Assembly: GCA_030813035.1 (NCBI GenBank)
Contig: JAUSTV010000014.1
Origin: Bacillus_BA fengqiuensis
GTDB taxonomy: Bacteria > Bacillota > Bacilli > Bacillales > Bacillaceae_H
Direction: 5' to 3' (one strand)
Length of the DNA: 64,000 bases
The notes beneath the pieces were generated by a model. The model saw only the letters and a program-made list of their open reading frames with translations. It did no database searches and was not told the origin of the DNA. Both the position numbers and the translations under genes were made by a program. How positions within the stretch are numbered: position 1 is the first letter of the stretch; each line of letters opens with the position of its first letter. Positions 32,376 through 41,025 of this stretch are shown piece by piece.

Positions 32376-34340
32376 ATGACAAATTTAATTCCTTCTATGC
32401 GTCTGAAAGTGAAAAGGGATATGTTTTTTCTCCCTGATCCAAACAGCGGTGTGTATTTTCGGAACAACTTAAGTTCGTTCCGTATGGAAGGCAGTGCGAT
32501 CGATCAGTGGGTTGAAAAGTTGATACCGATGTTTAACGGGGAATACACATTGGGGGATTTGACCGACGGATTGCCGGGCCCATATAGGGAGCGGGTGTAT
32601 GAAATTGCAGATGTGCTGTATCGAAACGGGTTTGTTCGGGATGTGAGTCAAGATCGTCCGCATGAATTGGCGGATCAGGTTCTTAAAAAACATGCTTCTC
32701 AAATTGAGTTTTTGGACAGTTTCGGCGATTCGAGTGCGTACCGTTTTCAAGTCTATCGTCAGGCAAAAGTGTTGGCAGTTGGCTCTGGTCCTTTTTTTGT
32801 TTCATTGGTTTCTGCGTTGATTGAATCCGGATTGCCCAAGTTCCACATGTTAATCACGGATTCGGTATCGACCAATAGACGGCGGTTGATGGAACTCGTG
32901 GCACATGCTCGTAAATCAGACCACGAGGTGGCGGTAGAGGAGGTCACCGTGAAGAAGGAGGGGGTGAGTTCCTGGCGGGAGATTGTGCAGCGGTTTGATT
33001 CGATATTATATGTGTCGCAGGAGGGAGATGTGGAGGAACTGCGGGCCCTTCATGCAGTTTGCAGAGAGGAGAAGAAAATGTTCCTTCCTGCTATATGCCT
33101 GCAACAGGCGGGACTGGCGGGGCCGCTAATGCGCCCAGGTTCTGAGAACTGTTGGGAATCATTGTGGCGTCGCATACATCAATCGACGCTCTGCAAAGAC
33201 GAGCAATTATCCATTTTTTCTTCTACGGCGGGAGCAATGTTGGCCAATGTAATCGTGTTTGAATTGTTTAAAGAGGTTACAGGAGTGACTGAATCGGAAC
33301 AGAAAAATCGATTCTTCCTGCTCAATCTGGATACATTAGAAGGAAACTGGCATTCGTTCATGCCTCATCCGCTCGTGACCGGACGTACATCGGCTGAATG
33401 GGTTGAAGATGTTGAAGTGCGGATCGAACAGGGATTGAGCCGAGCGGAGCCGAGCGAATTGCTTCTTTATTTCAGCCAGCTCACATCAGAGGTGTCAGGT
33501 ATTTTCCATATTTGGGAAGAGGGAGGCTTAAAGCAGCTGCCGTTAGCTCAATGTCGTGTTCAGGCGGTTGACCCGTTATCGGAGGGGCCGGCTGGACTGC
33601 TGCCGGACATTGTCTGTACAAGTTTGACCCATGAGGAGGCACGGAGAGAGGCGGGGCTGGCTGGGATTGAAGCATATATATCGCGAATGGCCGGTCATTT
33701 CGTTACGAGTCTGCCTTCACATCAGGCAGCGGATGGTCGTATAGTAGAGCCGCGGGAATTTGTCGGCGTCGGAGCGGGCGAAACGTTTGTGGAAGGTGTT
33801 TGCCGCGGGTTACAAAAGTGTTTGGCTGAGGAGCTGAGTAAGCGACAGGCCGATCAGAAAAATGCTGTCTCTCGAGTGCAGTTAAGCGAGGTAGAAGATG
33901 AACGCTGCCGGTTTTATTTGCAGGCGCTGACCACCATGAAGGGAACACCGGTAATTGGCCTGGGAGAGGAAGTGTCCGGCTTCCCTGTAGTATGGGTTGG
34001 TACGAACGGCCGCTGGTATGGCAGCGTAGGTTTAAATACAACAATGGCGTTACGGAATGCGTTACAACAGGCGATTATGAAAGTACAAAACGAAGCAGAT
34101 TGCCTCACGACGCAAGCGTTGGAGGTCTCATCCGTGCTTCTGGAAAATGAGGTGCCGCCAAGCCTTGCAATCCCCGCGGGTGAAGAGACGGCACAATCCG
34201 AGGTTTTACGGTCCGCTATACAAGTCTTGGAACGAAACCGCAAACGGCTCTTAGTCTTCGAACCAGCAGTGGAACCATTTTTGAACGAGAAACTAGCAGG
34301 GGTGTTTGGAGTGTTGTTACGAGAGGAGGAATCCAGGTGA
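32376..34340 (+). CDS. Thiazole-containing bacteriocin maturation protein (ThiF-like)
   Basis: 654 aa. N-terminal residues 1-110 form a leader-recognition-like winged domain (MRLKVKRDMFFLPDPNSGVY, FNGEYTLGDLTDGLPG), followed by an E1/ThiF-like Rossmann segment (AKVLAVGSGPFFVSLVSALIESGL, about 128-152) and a long C-terminal region. Length and layout fit the 'putative thiazole-containing bacteriocin maturation protein' family found beside heterocycloanthracin precursors. It probably presents the precursor to the cyclodehydratase. GGTAAGGAGGAG precedes ATG. Visibly richer in G+C than the flanking genes. Confidence 0.85.
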   Translation: MTNLIPSMRLKVKRDMFFLPDPNSGVYFRNNLSSFRMEGSAIDQWVEKLIPMFNGEYTLGDLTDGLPGPYRERVYEIADVLYRNGFVRDVSQDRPHELADQVLKKHASQIEFLDSFGDSSAYRFQVYRQAKVLAVGSGPFFVSLVSALIESGLPKFHMLITDSVSTNRRRLMELVAHARKSDHEVAVEEVTVKKEGVSSWREIVQRFDSILYVSQEGDVEELRALHAVCREEKKMFLPAICLQQAGLAGPLMRPGSENCWESLWRRIHQSTLCKDEQLSIFSSTAGAMLANVIVFELFKEVTGVTESEQKNRFFLLNLDTLEGNWHSFMPHPLVTGRTSAEWVEDVEVRIEQGLSRAEPSELLLYFSQLTSEVSGIFHIWEEGGLKQLPLAQCRVQAVDPLSEGPAGLLPDIVCTSLTHEEARREAGLAGIEAYISRMAGHFVTSLPSHQAADGRIVEPREFVGVGAGETFVEGVCRGLQKCLAEELSKRQADQKNAVSRVQLSEVEDERCRFYLQALTTMKGTPVIGLGEEVSGFPVVWVGTNGRWYGSVGLNTTMALRNALQQAIMKVQNEADCLTTQALEVSSVLLENEVPPSLAIPAGEETAQSEVLRSAIQVLERNRKRLLVFEPAVEPFLNEKLAGVFGVLLREEESR

Positions 34341-36283
34341 GTGCTGTCGTGGCGGTTGTCGGAGAAGGATTGCTGTCGGACTTTGTTTGCGGGGAATTGT
34401 CCACCCAATACCAGGTCATTCGTCATACCGATTTCGGGGCAGGAATACCGGAATCGGCTGATTTGGTTCTATTGCTGCACGATACCTGGAATCCCTCTGT
34501 CCATCAACAGGCGGAAGAGGTACTGTGGCCAATCGGCATTCCTTGGCTGCGAGGCTTCGTTTCATTTGGCGAGGGCGTGGTCGGGCCGCTGGTTCGACCG
34601 GGTACCGCGGGATGCTCCCAGTGTGCAGAATTAAGGCGCCTTATGGCAGGACGCGACCGGAAAGAGATGTGGGAGGTACAACAACGGAGACTTGCAGAAC
34701 AAGGAGGAATGCCGGGGGACGCATGGGCATCGCGCACGGGGCTTTTACAGATGGCTCATCTGCTCGAGGCGGAAGTACAGAGGGCGCTGCAAGGTAATCA
34801 GTCTCACTTAGAAGGACGGATATTTTTAATCAATTTAAGAACATTGAAGAGTTCACGGCATTTCTTTCTGCCCGACCCATTGTGTACGGTTTGCAGTCAA
34901 TTACCTGACGATACACCGGCTGCGGCCCGAATTTCACTGCAGCCAAGTCCGAAAATCAAGCCTGACAGTTATCGCTCCCGGTCAATGGATGATTTGGATA
35001 AAGTTCTAGTCAAAGACTATTTAGATCATCGGACTGGCTTTTTGAATGGTAAAATGTATGACCTGGTGCCGCCATTTGCTGATGTAAGTGTCAATTTGCC
35101 GTTGTTTGCGGGGGACGAAGGAGCTGCAGGCCGGACTCATTCATACGCGGTAAGTGAGTTGACTGCCATTTTGGAGGGATTGGAGCGGTATTGCGGTCTG
35201 GCTCCACGCGGTAAGAGGACAGTGGTCCATGACAGTTACCGCAACCTGGAAGATCAAGCGCTTAATCCTATTGAGGTAGGCGTGCACGCGAAGGAACAGT
35301 ATGCGCAGCCTGGTTTTCCGTTCAAACCGTTTAATCCTGATCGCCCAATGAATTGGGTATGGGGGTATTCATTTTTGCAAGAGCGTCCGATTTTAGTTCC
35401 AGAGTTGCTTGCTTATTACAGCTTAGGCTGCGGGAAGGGATTTGTCTATGAAACTTCCAACGGATGCGCATTAGGCGGAAGTTTAGAGGAGGCCATTTTC
35501 TACGGAATTTTGGAAGTGGTGGAGCGTGATTCGTTCTTGATGACCTGGTACGCACAGCTGGCTCTCCCGCGTCTTGATCCATCTTCCGCTAATGACCAAG
35601 AATTACAATTGATGGTCGAACGCGTACGGGCGGTGGCGGGCTATGATCTGCATTTGTTTAACTCGACAATGGAGCACGGAGTTCCAAGCGTGTTGGCATT
35701 GGCGAAAAACAGGAAGGAAAAGGGATTGAATTTGATTTGTGCGGCCGGAGCCCATCCGGATCCGGTACGGGCGGTAAAAAGCGCAGTTCACGAGTTGGCC
35801 GGCATGATGCTGACGCTTGACGAAAAACTTGAGGCAAATGAGGCGGAGTATGTGCGAATGCTGCAAGATTCTTCACTCGTGCAGAGAATGGATGATCATG
35901 GCATGCTGTACGGTTTGCCACAAGCAGAGGAGCGTCTGCAGTTTTTGCTGAACGAAAATCGTCCGTTGCGAACGTTTGACGAGGAATTCAAGCGGAAGGC
36001 GAGAAATAAAGACCTGACCGATGACCTGAAGGGCATTCTTCAGGTGTTTCACCGATTGAACCTTGATGTGATTGTGGTGGACCAGACGACACCGGAAACC
36101 ATTCGAAACGGACTGTATTGCGTGAAAGTGCTGATTCCCGGGATGCTGCCGATGACATTCGGGCATCACCTTACCCGCGTAACAGGGCTGGAGAGGGTGC
36201 TTCGGGTACCGATGGAACTCGGATATGCGAAACAGCCGCTGACACTTGAACAGCTCAATCCACATCCGCATCCGTTTCCATAA
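34337..36283 (+). CDS. TOMM cyclodehydratase, E1-like/YcaO fusion
   Basis: 648 aa. Residues 1-215 are an E1-like domain with a zinc tetracysteine site (Cys93-x2-Cys96 and Cys183-x2-Cys186); residues 220-648 are a YcaO domain that uses ATP to convert Cys/Ser/Thr to azolines. ATP-site segments SELTAILEGLERYCG, ALGGSLEEAIFYGILEVVERDSF and HELAGM are visible. The C-terminus is PHPHPFP, the PxPxP motif of azoline-forming YcaO proteins. GTG start overlaps the previous stop by 4 bases (GTGA), so translation is coupled. Confidence 0.92.
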   Translation: MSAVVAVVGEGLLSDFVCGELSTQYQVIRHTDFGAGIPESADLVLLLHDTWNPSVHQQAEEVLWPIGIPWLRGFVSFGEGVVGPLVRPGTAGCSQCAELRRLMAGRDRKEMWEVQQRRLAEQGGMPGDAWASRTGLLQMAHLLEAEVQRALQGNQSHLEGRIFLINLRTLKSSRHFFLPDPLCTVCSQLPDDTPAAARISLQPSPKIKPDSYRSRSMDDLDKVLVKDYLDHRTGFLNGKMYDLVPPFADVSVNLPLFAGDEGAAGRTHSYAVSELTAILEGLERYCGLAPRGKRTVVHDSYRNLEDQALNPIEVGVHAKEQYAQPGFPFKPFNPDRPMNWVWGYSFLQERPILVPELLAYYSLGCGKGFVYETSNGCALGGSLEEAIFYGILEVVERDSFLMTWYAQLALPRLDPSSANDQELQLMVERVRAVAGYDLHLFNSTMEHGVPSVLALAKNRKEKGLNLICAAGAHPDPVRAVKSAVHELAGMMLTLDEKLEANEAEYVRMLQDSSLVQRMDDHGMLYGLPQAEERLQFLLNENRPLRTFDEEFKRKARNKDLTDDLKGILQVFHRLNLDVIVVDQTTPETIRNGLYCVKVLIPGMLPMTFGHHLTRVTGLERVLRVPMELGYAKQPLTLEQLNPHPHPFP

Positions 36284-36305
36284 GCGGTAACTAGGGGGGA
36301 GGACG

Positions 36306-37883
36306 ATGAGTCTAGACGAATTTCTGCACAATTTACATTTCGATACTGACAAGGCAAGCCCGCCGGACCGTGAAGTGGATTGGGAAGATGCACCGCTTGC
36401 GTATAAGCTCTACCGTGGCTTGCCTGTTGTTCCGCTTTCTCTGGAAGTGCCGCTGACGCTTGAAGGACAGGAAGCACCCGCAAATCCTGACCTTCGCAGA
36501 ATCGGTCATTTTCTCTGGTATGTGTTCGGCCTTACTCAATTTTGCCAGTCAGTCTTTCCTTTGGAGTCAACAGAGCAAGCAGCGGACATCATGCAGTCGT
36601 ATCGGCGGTTTGCCCCTTCCGGCGGGGCGTTGTATCCAAACGAATTATACGTGTATTTGAAGATGGAGGATTTGCCTTTTGGTGTGTACCATTATGATGT
36701 GGCACATCACCGCTTGGTATTGCTGCGAGAAGGCAATTTTGATTCATATATAGCGAGGGCTCTCGGGAATCGTTGTGACGTATCCGCTTGTTTTGGTACG
36801 GTGTTTATATCCACAATGTTTTGGAAAAATTTCTTTAAATACAATAATTTTGCCTACCGTCTGCAAGGGTTGGATGCTGGTGTGGTGATTGGACAGTTAT
36901 TGGAAGTGGCGAAACGGTTTGGCTTCGCATCGGGTGTGTACTTCCAATTTCTTGATCGGGCCATCAACCATCTGCTTGGGCTATCTGAACAAGAGGAGAG
37001 TGTGTATGCGGTTATCCCGCTATCGGTGGAACCTACAATCTGGTCTACTAACGGGCGAGACATAGACGGAATAGTCTCTGCTGCCGAATTGTGCCGAGAG
37101 TTGACAGCCATTCAGCATGATCACTACGTCCGGTCACGAAGGGTCAGAGAGTATCCGATGTTAACTAAGATGAATGAAGCGTCTATGCTGGAATCAACGC
37201 AATTGTTTCGCCAGATTAAGGAGAAGGAAAAGGTGAATGGTGAGGAGCAAGCAGTAGCTCTGCCACACATGAAACGGTTGTCGTATGATTTGACATCGGT
37301 TTGCCGAAAACGATATTCACCGGACATGGATTTCGTTTTGGAAAAGGTAAGTCAACAGCAACTAGCCGAACTGTTGCATGAGGCGACGGCTTCCTTCTTG
37401 TATCGAAACGATTTAGAGGGAGCATATGAGAAGCGCGAGTCGCGTGTCTCATTATATGGCTGTTTGTATAATGTGGAAGGCATTCCGGATGGTGCTTATC
37501 ATTATGACAGTGATGCACATGCGTTACGACAGGTGCATCTCGGAGATCATCGACTCCGGCTGCAATACGGAATGTCTCTAGATAATGTAAATTTGCTCCA
37601 AGTCCCGCTTTGTCTGCATGTGACAGGGGATAAGGATCATTACAAAACGGCTCTCGGGTACAGAGGATATCGTATTCAACAGATGGAAGCGGGTATGCTC
37701 GTCCAACGATTACTGTTAGCGGCGTCAGCCATCGGGATGGGAGGGCACCCGCTCCTTGGGTTTGACGCGAGCTTGTGTGATGAGATTTACAAGATGGAGT
37801 CACAAGGAAAAACCAGCCTGATTCAAATTCCGCTTGGCCCCTACCGACCTCGCCCCTGGTTGAAGGGAAGTTTACGTAGTTAA
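36306..37883 (+). CDS. SagB-type dehydrogenase, tandem nitroreductase domains
   Basis: 525 aa FMN enzyme that oxidises azolines to aromatic thiazoles/oxazoles. Two nitroreductase-like halves: residues 30-250 (RRFAPSGGALYPNELYVYLK, FGVYHYDVAHHRL, GLDAGVVIGQLLEVAKRFG) and residues 340-525 (ASFLYRNDLEGAYEKRESR, GAYHYDSDAHALR, QMEAGMLVQRLLLAASAIG). Only the first half has the full FMN motif with Ser-Gly-Gly-Ala; the second looks reduced. GGGGGAGGACG precedes ATG, 22 bp after the YcaO gene. Last gene of the cluster. Confidence 0.9.
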   Translation: MSLDEFLHNLHFDTDKASPPDREVDWEDAPLAYKLYRGLPVVPLSLEVPLTLEGQEAPANPDLRRIGHFLWYVFGLTQFCQSVFPLESTEQAADIMQSYRRFAPSGGALYPNELYVYLKMEDLPFGVYHYDVAHHRLVLLREGNFDSYIARALGNRCDVSACFGTVFISTMFWKNFFKYNNFAYRLQGLDAGVVIGQLLEVAKRFGFASGVYFQFLDRAINHLLGLSEQEESVYAVIPLSVEPTIWSTNGRDIDGIVSAAELCRELTAIQHDHYVRSRRVREYPMLTKMNEASMLESTQLFRQIKEKEKVNGEEQAVALPHMKRLSYDLTSVCRKRYSPDMDFVLEKVSQQQLAELLHEATASFLYRNDLEGAYEKRESRVSLYGCLYNVEGIPDGAYHYDSDAHALRQVHLGDHRLRLQYGMSLDNVNLLQVPLCLHVTGDKDHYKTALGYRGYRIQQMEAGMLVQRLLLAASAIGMGGHPLLGFDASLCDEIYKMESQGKTSLIQIPLGPYRPRPWLKGSLRS

Positions 37884-37908
37884 GTATGATAAAGGTTTAC
37901 TATAGAAA

Positions 37909-37946
37909 AAAGGCAAGCCTGCATATATCGACCGGTTTGCCTTCTT
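37909..37946 (+). terminator. Terminator of the bacteriocin cluster
   Basis: AAGGCAAgCC / GGTTTGCCTT followed by CTTT. The first 17 bases are the same as in the terminator of yabR (30541). Confidence 0.75.
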
Positions 37947-37993
37947 TAATGATCATACTCCAATTTAATACACCAGAAAATGATGCTTATCTT

Positions 37994-38233
37994 CTATTGT
38001 TTAGGTAAAACGGTTTTCATTTGTCTACTCATGATTCTACTTGTAATTGGTTGTTCGGCCGCCTGTGATCTCTTATTTCCACGCCCTCTTGTCATTCCAT
38101 AAGTAGCAATAGCTCCAACCACCAGGCTTAATAATGAAATGATCATGCCTCTGTTATTACGTTTCTTCCCGAACATCCACCCATTCATACGGTCGAAATT
38201 AAATAAGGACGTTAACCAACGTAAGTTGTTCAT
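37994..38233 (-). CDS. Small membrane protein, 79 aa
   Basis: Begins MNNLRWLTSLFNFDRMNGW; one transmembrane helix (about residues 29-47, GMIISLLSLVVGAIATYGM) followed by a basic tail. AAGAGGT about 11 nt upstream supports ATG 38233 over the in-frame codon at 38284. Resembles small single-helix proteins common in bacilli; function unknown. Confidence 0.6.
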   Translation of the reverse strand: MNNLRWLTSLFNFDRMNGWMFGKKRNNRGMIISLLSLVVGAIATYGMTRGRGNKRSQAAEQPITSRIMSRQMKTVLPKQ

Positions 38234-38370
38234 TTTGCGAGTACCTCTTTGATATTTGGTTGGAAGAAAATAATCTTCCATCATCTTTATTTTTTGATGA
38301 CTTTACGGATATATACTGAGAAAAATTACGCTATTTAGCATATTTTACGATTTGTAAGATAGAATAGGAA

Positions 38371-38423
38371 ATCATCAAGGAAAAAGGCCAAGGTACCGAC
38401 ACCCTGGCCTTTTCCTTGATGAT
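38371..38423 (-). terminator. Terminator of the small lipoprotein gene
   Basis: ATCATCAAGGAAAA-GGCCA type arms pair over 19 bp around a 14-nt loop; the stem overlaps the stop codon of the gene that it serves. Confidence 0.85.
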
Positions 38424-38563
38424 TACTGTGAATCGTCTTCCGTTTGTTCGGAAGGTTCTTCGCTTGGATCTGGCTCGTCTTCATCGACACCATTGCAGCC
38501 GAAGAGAAATCCGAGAGATAATACTGTAGACATAAGAACAAATAAATATTTTCTTTTCTTCAA
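38423..38563 (-). CDS. Small acidic lipoprotein, 46 aa (TTG start)
   Basis: TTG start with AAAGGAGC upstream. Signal: MKKRKYLFVLMSTVLSLGF, then lipobox LFGC with Cys23, followed by a very acidic tail (VDEDEPDPSEEPSEQTEDDS). A typical tiny Bacillus lipoprotein, anchored outside the membrane. The longer overlapping frame at 38335-38541 is a shadow. Function unknown. Confidence 0.75.
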   Translation of the reverse strand: MKKRKYLFVLMSTVLSLGFLFGCNGVDEDEPDPSEEPSEQTEDDSQ

Positions 38564-38687
38564 AGTGTTTATGCTCCTTTCGAATACATGTTTCTGCTTT
38601 TATCATCCACTTTAAGAAAAGAGAATATGCAAAACTCCTTTTAACAGTTTTTTCTTTGATTAATACAAAATAAGAGACTCAAAAAAA

Positions 38688-38852
38688 TCATCTTGCTGTA
38701 ACATCTTTAATTGCGTTAGAAATGCGGTCAAGTGCTACTTTTCCAAAATCTTCAACAGCATTTTTGATTGCATCGCCTGCTGTTTCACCCCCGCCATTTG
38801 TTCTATTGCGGCCTGCGTCGATGGCCGATTGATTTTGATTTTCCTCAGTCAT
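38688..38852 (-). CDS. Small hypothetical protein, 54 aa
   Basis: AAGGAGG lies 7 nt before ATG 38852. Begins MTEENQNQSAIDAGRNRTNG, then a helical segment (DAIKNAVEDFGKVALDRISNAIKDVTAR). Polar, no membrane segment. Family not recognised; strong ribosome site argues that it is real. Confidence 0.6.
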   Translation of the reverse strand: MTEENQNQSAIDAGRNRTNGGGETAGDAIKNAVEDFGKVALDRISNAIKDVTAR

Positions 38853-38899
38853 TCATTATGCCTCCTTAAATCGTTTTTCGACCTTATTATAAGAAAAGG

Positions 38900-39340
38900 G
38901 TATATTACCTATTCGAAGCTCAACAATTACATATGGTAGGAAGAGCCGATCTCTATGCTGGTGATTCAGCTTCTTTAGATGGGAACACATATAAAACATG
39001 GCTTAACAGCAAAGATACAAAGGTATTAATTGCAGAAAACAACAATAAAGAGGTTCTTACTTATATGATTTTAGATATTAAAAATCCAGCAGAAGATAAT
39101 CCGTTATTACGTGAAAGAAAAGTCCTTTTGATTCGCAGTATTGGTGTAAGTGAAACTTGCAGGGGACAAGGTATAGGCAAGATAATGATTGCGAAAGCGT
39201 TTGAATATGGTAAAGAAGTACAGGCAGAAAGTGTAGAATTAAATGTTCTGGAATTTAATGAAAATGCTGTTCGGTTTTATGAAAAGCTTGGCTTTAAAAC
39301 TAAAAGCCGACAATTAGAATGGTTAATATCTAATAATTAA
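38900..39340 (+). pseudogene. GNAT acetyltransferase, 5' end missing
   Basis: The frame encodes most of a GNAT fold: VYYLFEAQQLHMVGRADLY, a central strand (NKEVLTYMILDI), the acetyl-CoA loop SIGVSETCRGQGIGKIMIAKA and LNVLEFNENAVRFYEKLGFKT. Sequence typical of the first 15 residues of the fold is missing and no start codon or ribosome site precedes the homologous region; the first ATG (38933) lies within the fold. Probably a decayed copy, although weak translation from 38933 is possible. Confidence 0.65.
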
Positions 39341-39426
39341 GTTCATTTTCCCTAACCTGACGGTCAATAAGTAAGAAGAAGCAGTAGGCAGTTTCTTGGA
39401 AAATGTTCAGCTAAATAAACATTCTT

Positions 39427-39457
39427 AAAGCACTTGTTGAAATGCAAGTGTTATTCT
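39427..39457 (+). terminator. Terminator after the GNAT remnant
   Basis: AAGCACTTG-ttgaaatg-CAAGTGTT followed by ATTCTTTG. Confidence 0.65.
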
Positions 39458-39566
39458 TTGTATTTTTGTGTGAAAATTGGTACTTTTGCAATATATCAGA
39501 AGTGATTATCACGATAAAAGTCATTTTTATTTTCTCTATCAAAGACTATACAGGAGGAATAAAGTC

Positions 39567-40175
39567 ATGAATCAAGAAAAAGATATGTCCATATCAAACA
39601 CCTTAAACAGCAGCATGACCCATGCAATGAATGTGGCCAACGTTCAAAGAAGTCTTCGGTTAAAGATGATACTAGCCATTGTAGTAAGTTTGCTTATCAG
39701 CTTATTTATATCATCTCGAATAAATGCTTCCATTCATGAATTTGTCGATGAGACTTTTGAAATGTATGTAGATATGTTTGTGACTCTCTTAATTTCAACT
39801 ATTATCATATCCTTGTTTGTTCGATTCCTTATTATCAATCCTTTGACTAAAGTAGTTCAAGCCATAAACAAAGCCTCAGAAGGAGATTTGACCATCACAA
39901 TTGACTATCGATCCAAGGATGAAATCGGTCAACTCTCCAACGCCTTTAACATGATGGTTACCAATTTAAAGAATCTGGTAGAAAAAACGAACGAAGCCGC
40001 ACTGCAGGTTTCATCTTATTCAGAAGAACTAAGTATAAGTGCTGAACAAATAGCGTCTTCCATCCAAGAACAAAATGCTTCCATGGAGGAAATCACTTCA
40101 TCGTCTGTCGTATTAAACAAAATGTCTCAAGAATTAAAAGAGGATATACATAAATTTAAAATTGATTACATGTAA
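39567..40175 (+). CDS. Short HAMP-domain protein (truncated chemoreceptor-like)
   Basis: 202 aa. Two transmembrane helices (about residues 31-50 and 70-95) separated by only about 20 residues, then a HAMP domain (LIINPLTKVVQAINKASEGDLTITIDYRSKDEIGQLSNAFNMM, 94-140) and about 60 residues of the first methylation-helix-like coiled coil (EQIASSIQEQNASMEEITSSS). It ends before the CheA/CheW-binding tip expected of a methyl-accepting protein. GGAGGAATAAAG precedes ATG 39567. It could be a natural short regulator or a receptor gene cut off by a stop. Confidence 0.72.
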   Translation: MNQEKDMSISNTLNSSMTHAMNVANVQRSLRLKMILAIVVSLLISLFISSRINASIHEFVDETFEMYVDMFVTLLISTIIISLFVRFLIINPLTKVVQAINKASEGDLTITIDYRSKDEIGQLSNAFNMMVTNLKNLVEKTNEAALQVSSYSEELSISAEQIASSIQEQNASMEEITSSSVVLNKMSQELKEDIHKFKIDYM

Positions 40176-40176
40176 A

Positions 40177-40206
40177 AGAAAGGCCTTCTTTGAGAGGGCT
40201 TTTTCG
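40177..40206 (+). terminator. Terminator of the HAMP gene
   Basis: AGAAAGGCC pairs with GGGCTTTTT around a short loop; T-rich tail. Directly behind the stop. Confidence 0.7.
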
Positions 40207-40575
40207 TTTGGTGAAAAATAAAACGGATAAAAAGTTAGACATTCCTAACACCTATCCATATCCGGTTCCATATTATCCTCAAAGCTAAAGCTATCATCTC
40301 ATTCAATCAGCCGCTTCCTGTTGTCTATGTAACAGAAAGCGGCAGTATTTTCTTAGAATGATTTGGATTAAAGGATATTCTGTTCCATTGGACATCAGTT
40401 TCCCTTTTTTCTGCAGCAACATTGTAAAACAGGTACTAAATAAAAGCCGATCATACATATCGAGAGTGTTGAGAAATAACAGGCAGCCACATCTATCTAA
40501 AATTTTGAAAATTTCTGTTTAATTCGACAATATTATATGTTAAATTAAGAAAATAACCCGAAAGGATGAAGGAAG
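40207..40575. other. Intergenic region with one hairpin
   Basis: GCCGCTTcCTGTT pairs with AACAGaAAGCGGC at 40311-40347, followed by AGTATTTTC; perhaps a stray terminator. No gene is visible in the rest. Confidence 0.4.
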
Positions 40576-40890
40576 ATGTCACAAATTGAAAATGTTACGA
40601 TTATCAAGAAAGCGAATGTTTATTTTGATGGAAAAGTAACGAGCAGAACGGTTTTATTTCCAGATGGTACTAAGAAGACATTAGGAATCATGCTTCCAGG
40701 CGAATATGAGTTTTCTACTTCATTGAAAGAAGAAATGGAGATCGCAGCGGGAAGTTTGGAATATAAATTAGAAGGGCAAGATTGGCAAACAATTGATGGA
40801 AGTGGTGTCTTCTATGTTCCGGCAAATGAAAAATTCCAATTAAAGGTACATACAGTTGCTGATTATTGTTGTTCGTATCTTGCTGAGTAG
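40576..40890 (+). CDS. ppnP: Pyrimidine/purine nucleoside phosphorylase
   Basis: 104 aa single-domain cupin of the PpnP (UPF0345) family, which phosphorolyses several nucleosides to base and ribose-1-phosphate. Family sequence KANVYFDGKVTSRTVLFPDGTKKTLGIMLPGEY and the strand FYVPANEKFQLKV are intact. GAAAGGATGAAGGAAG precedes ATG. Single gene with its own terminator. Confidence 0.9.
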   Translation: MSQIENVTIIKKANVYFDGKVTSRTVLFPDGTKKTLGIMLPGEYEFSTSLKEEMEIAAGSLEYKLEGQDWQTIDGSGVFYVPANEKFQLKVHTVADYCCSYLAE

Positions 40891-40893
40891 TAC

Positions 40894-40924
40894 AAGAGAG
40901 CAGTCATATGGCTGCTCTTTTTTG
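40894..40924 (+). terminator. Terminator of ppnP
   Basis: GAGAGCAG / CTGCTCTT with TTTTT following. Confidence 0.88.
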
Positions 40925-41025
40925 CTGGGAGAAAAGAGGAATTCCATTTTTGGATAAAATTTATTGAAGAAAAAATGGTTGAATGGTAATCTATAAAAAT
41001 AATATTGATCATTGAAGGAGCTTAA

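Noticed and set aside
33703..34426. Minus-strand open frames of 113 and 170 codons in the azole peptide cluster
   Set aside because: They result from the higher G+C content of the overlapping maturation genes and have no start signals.
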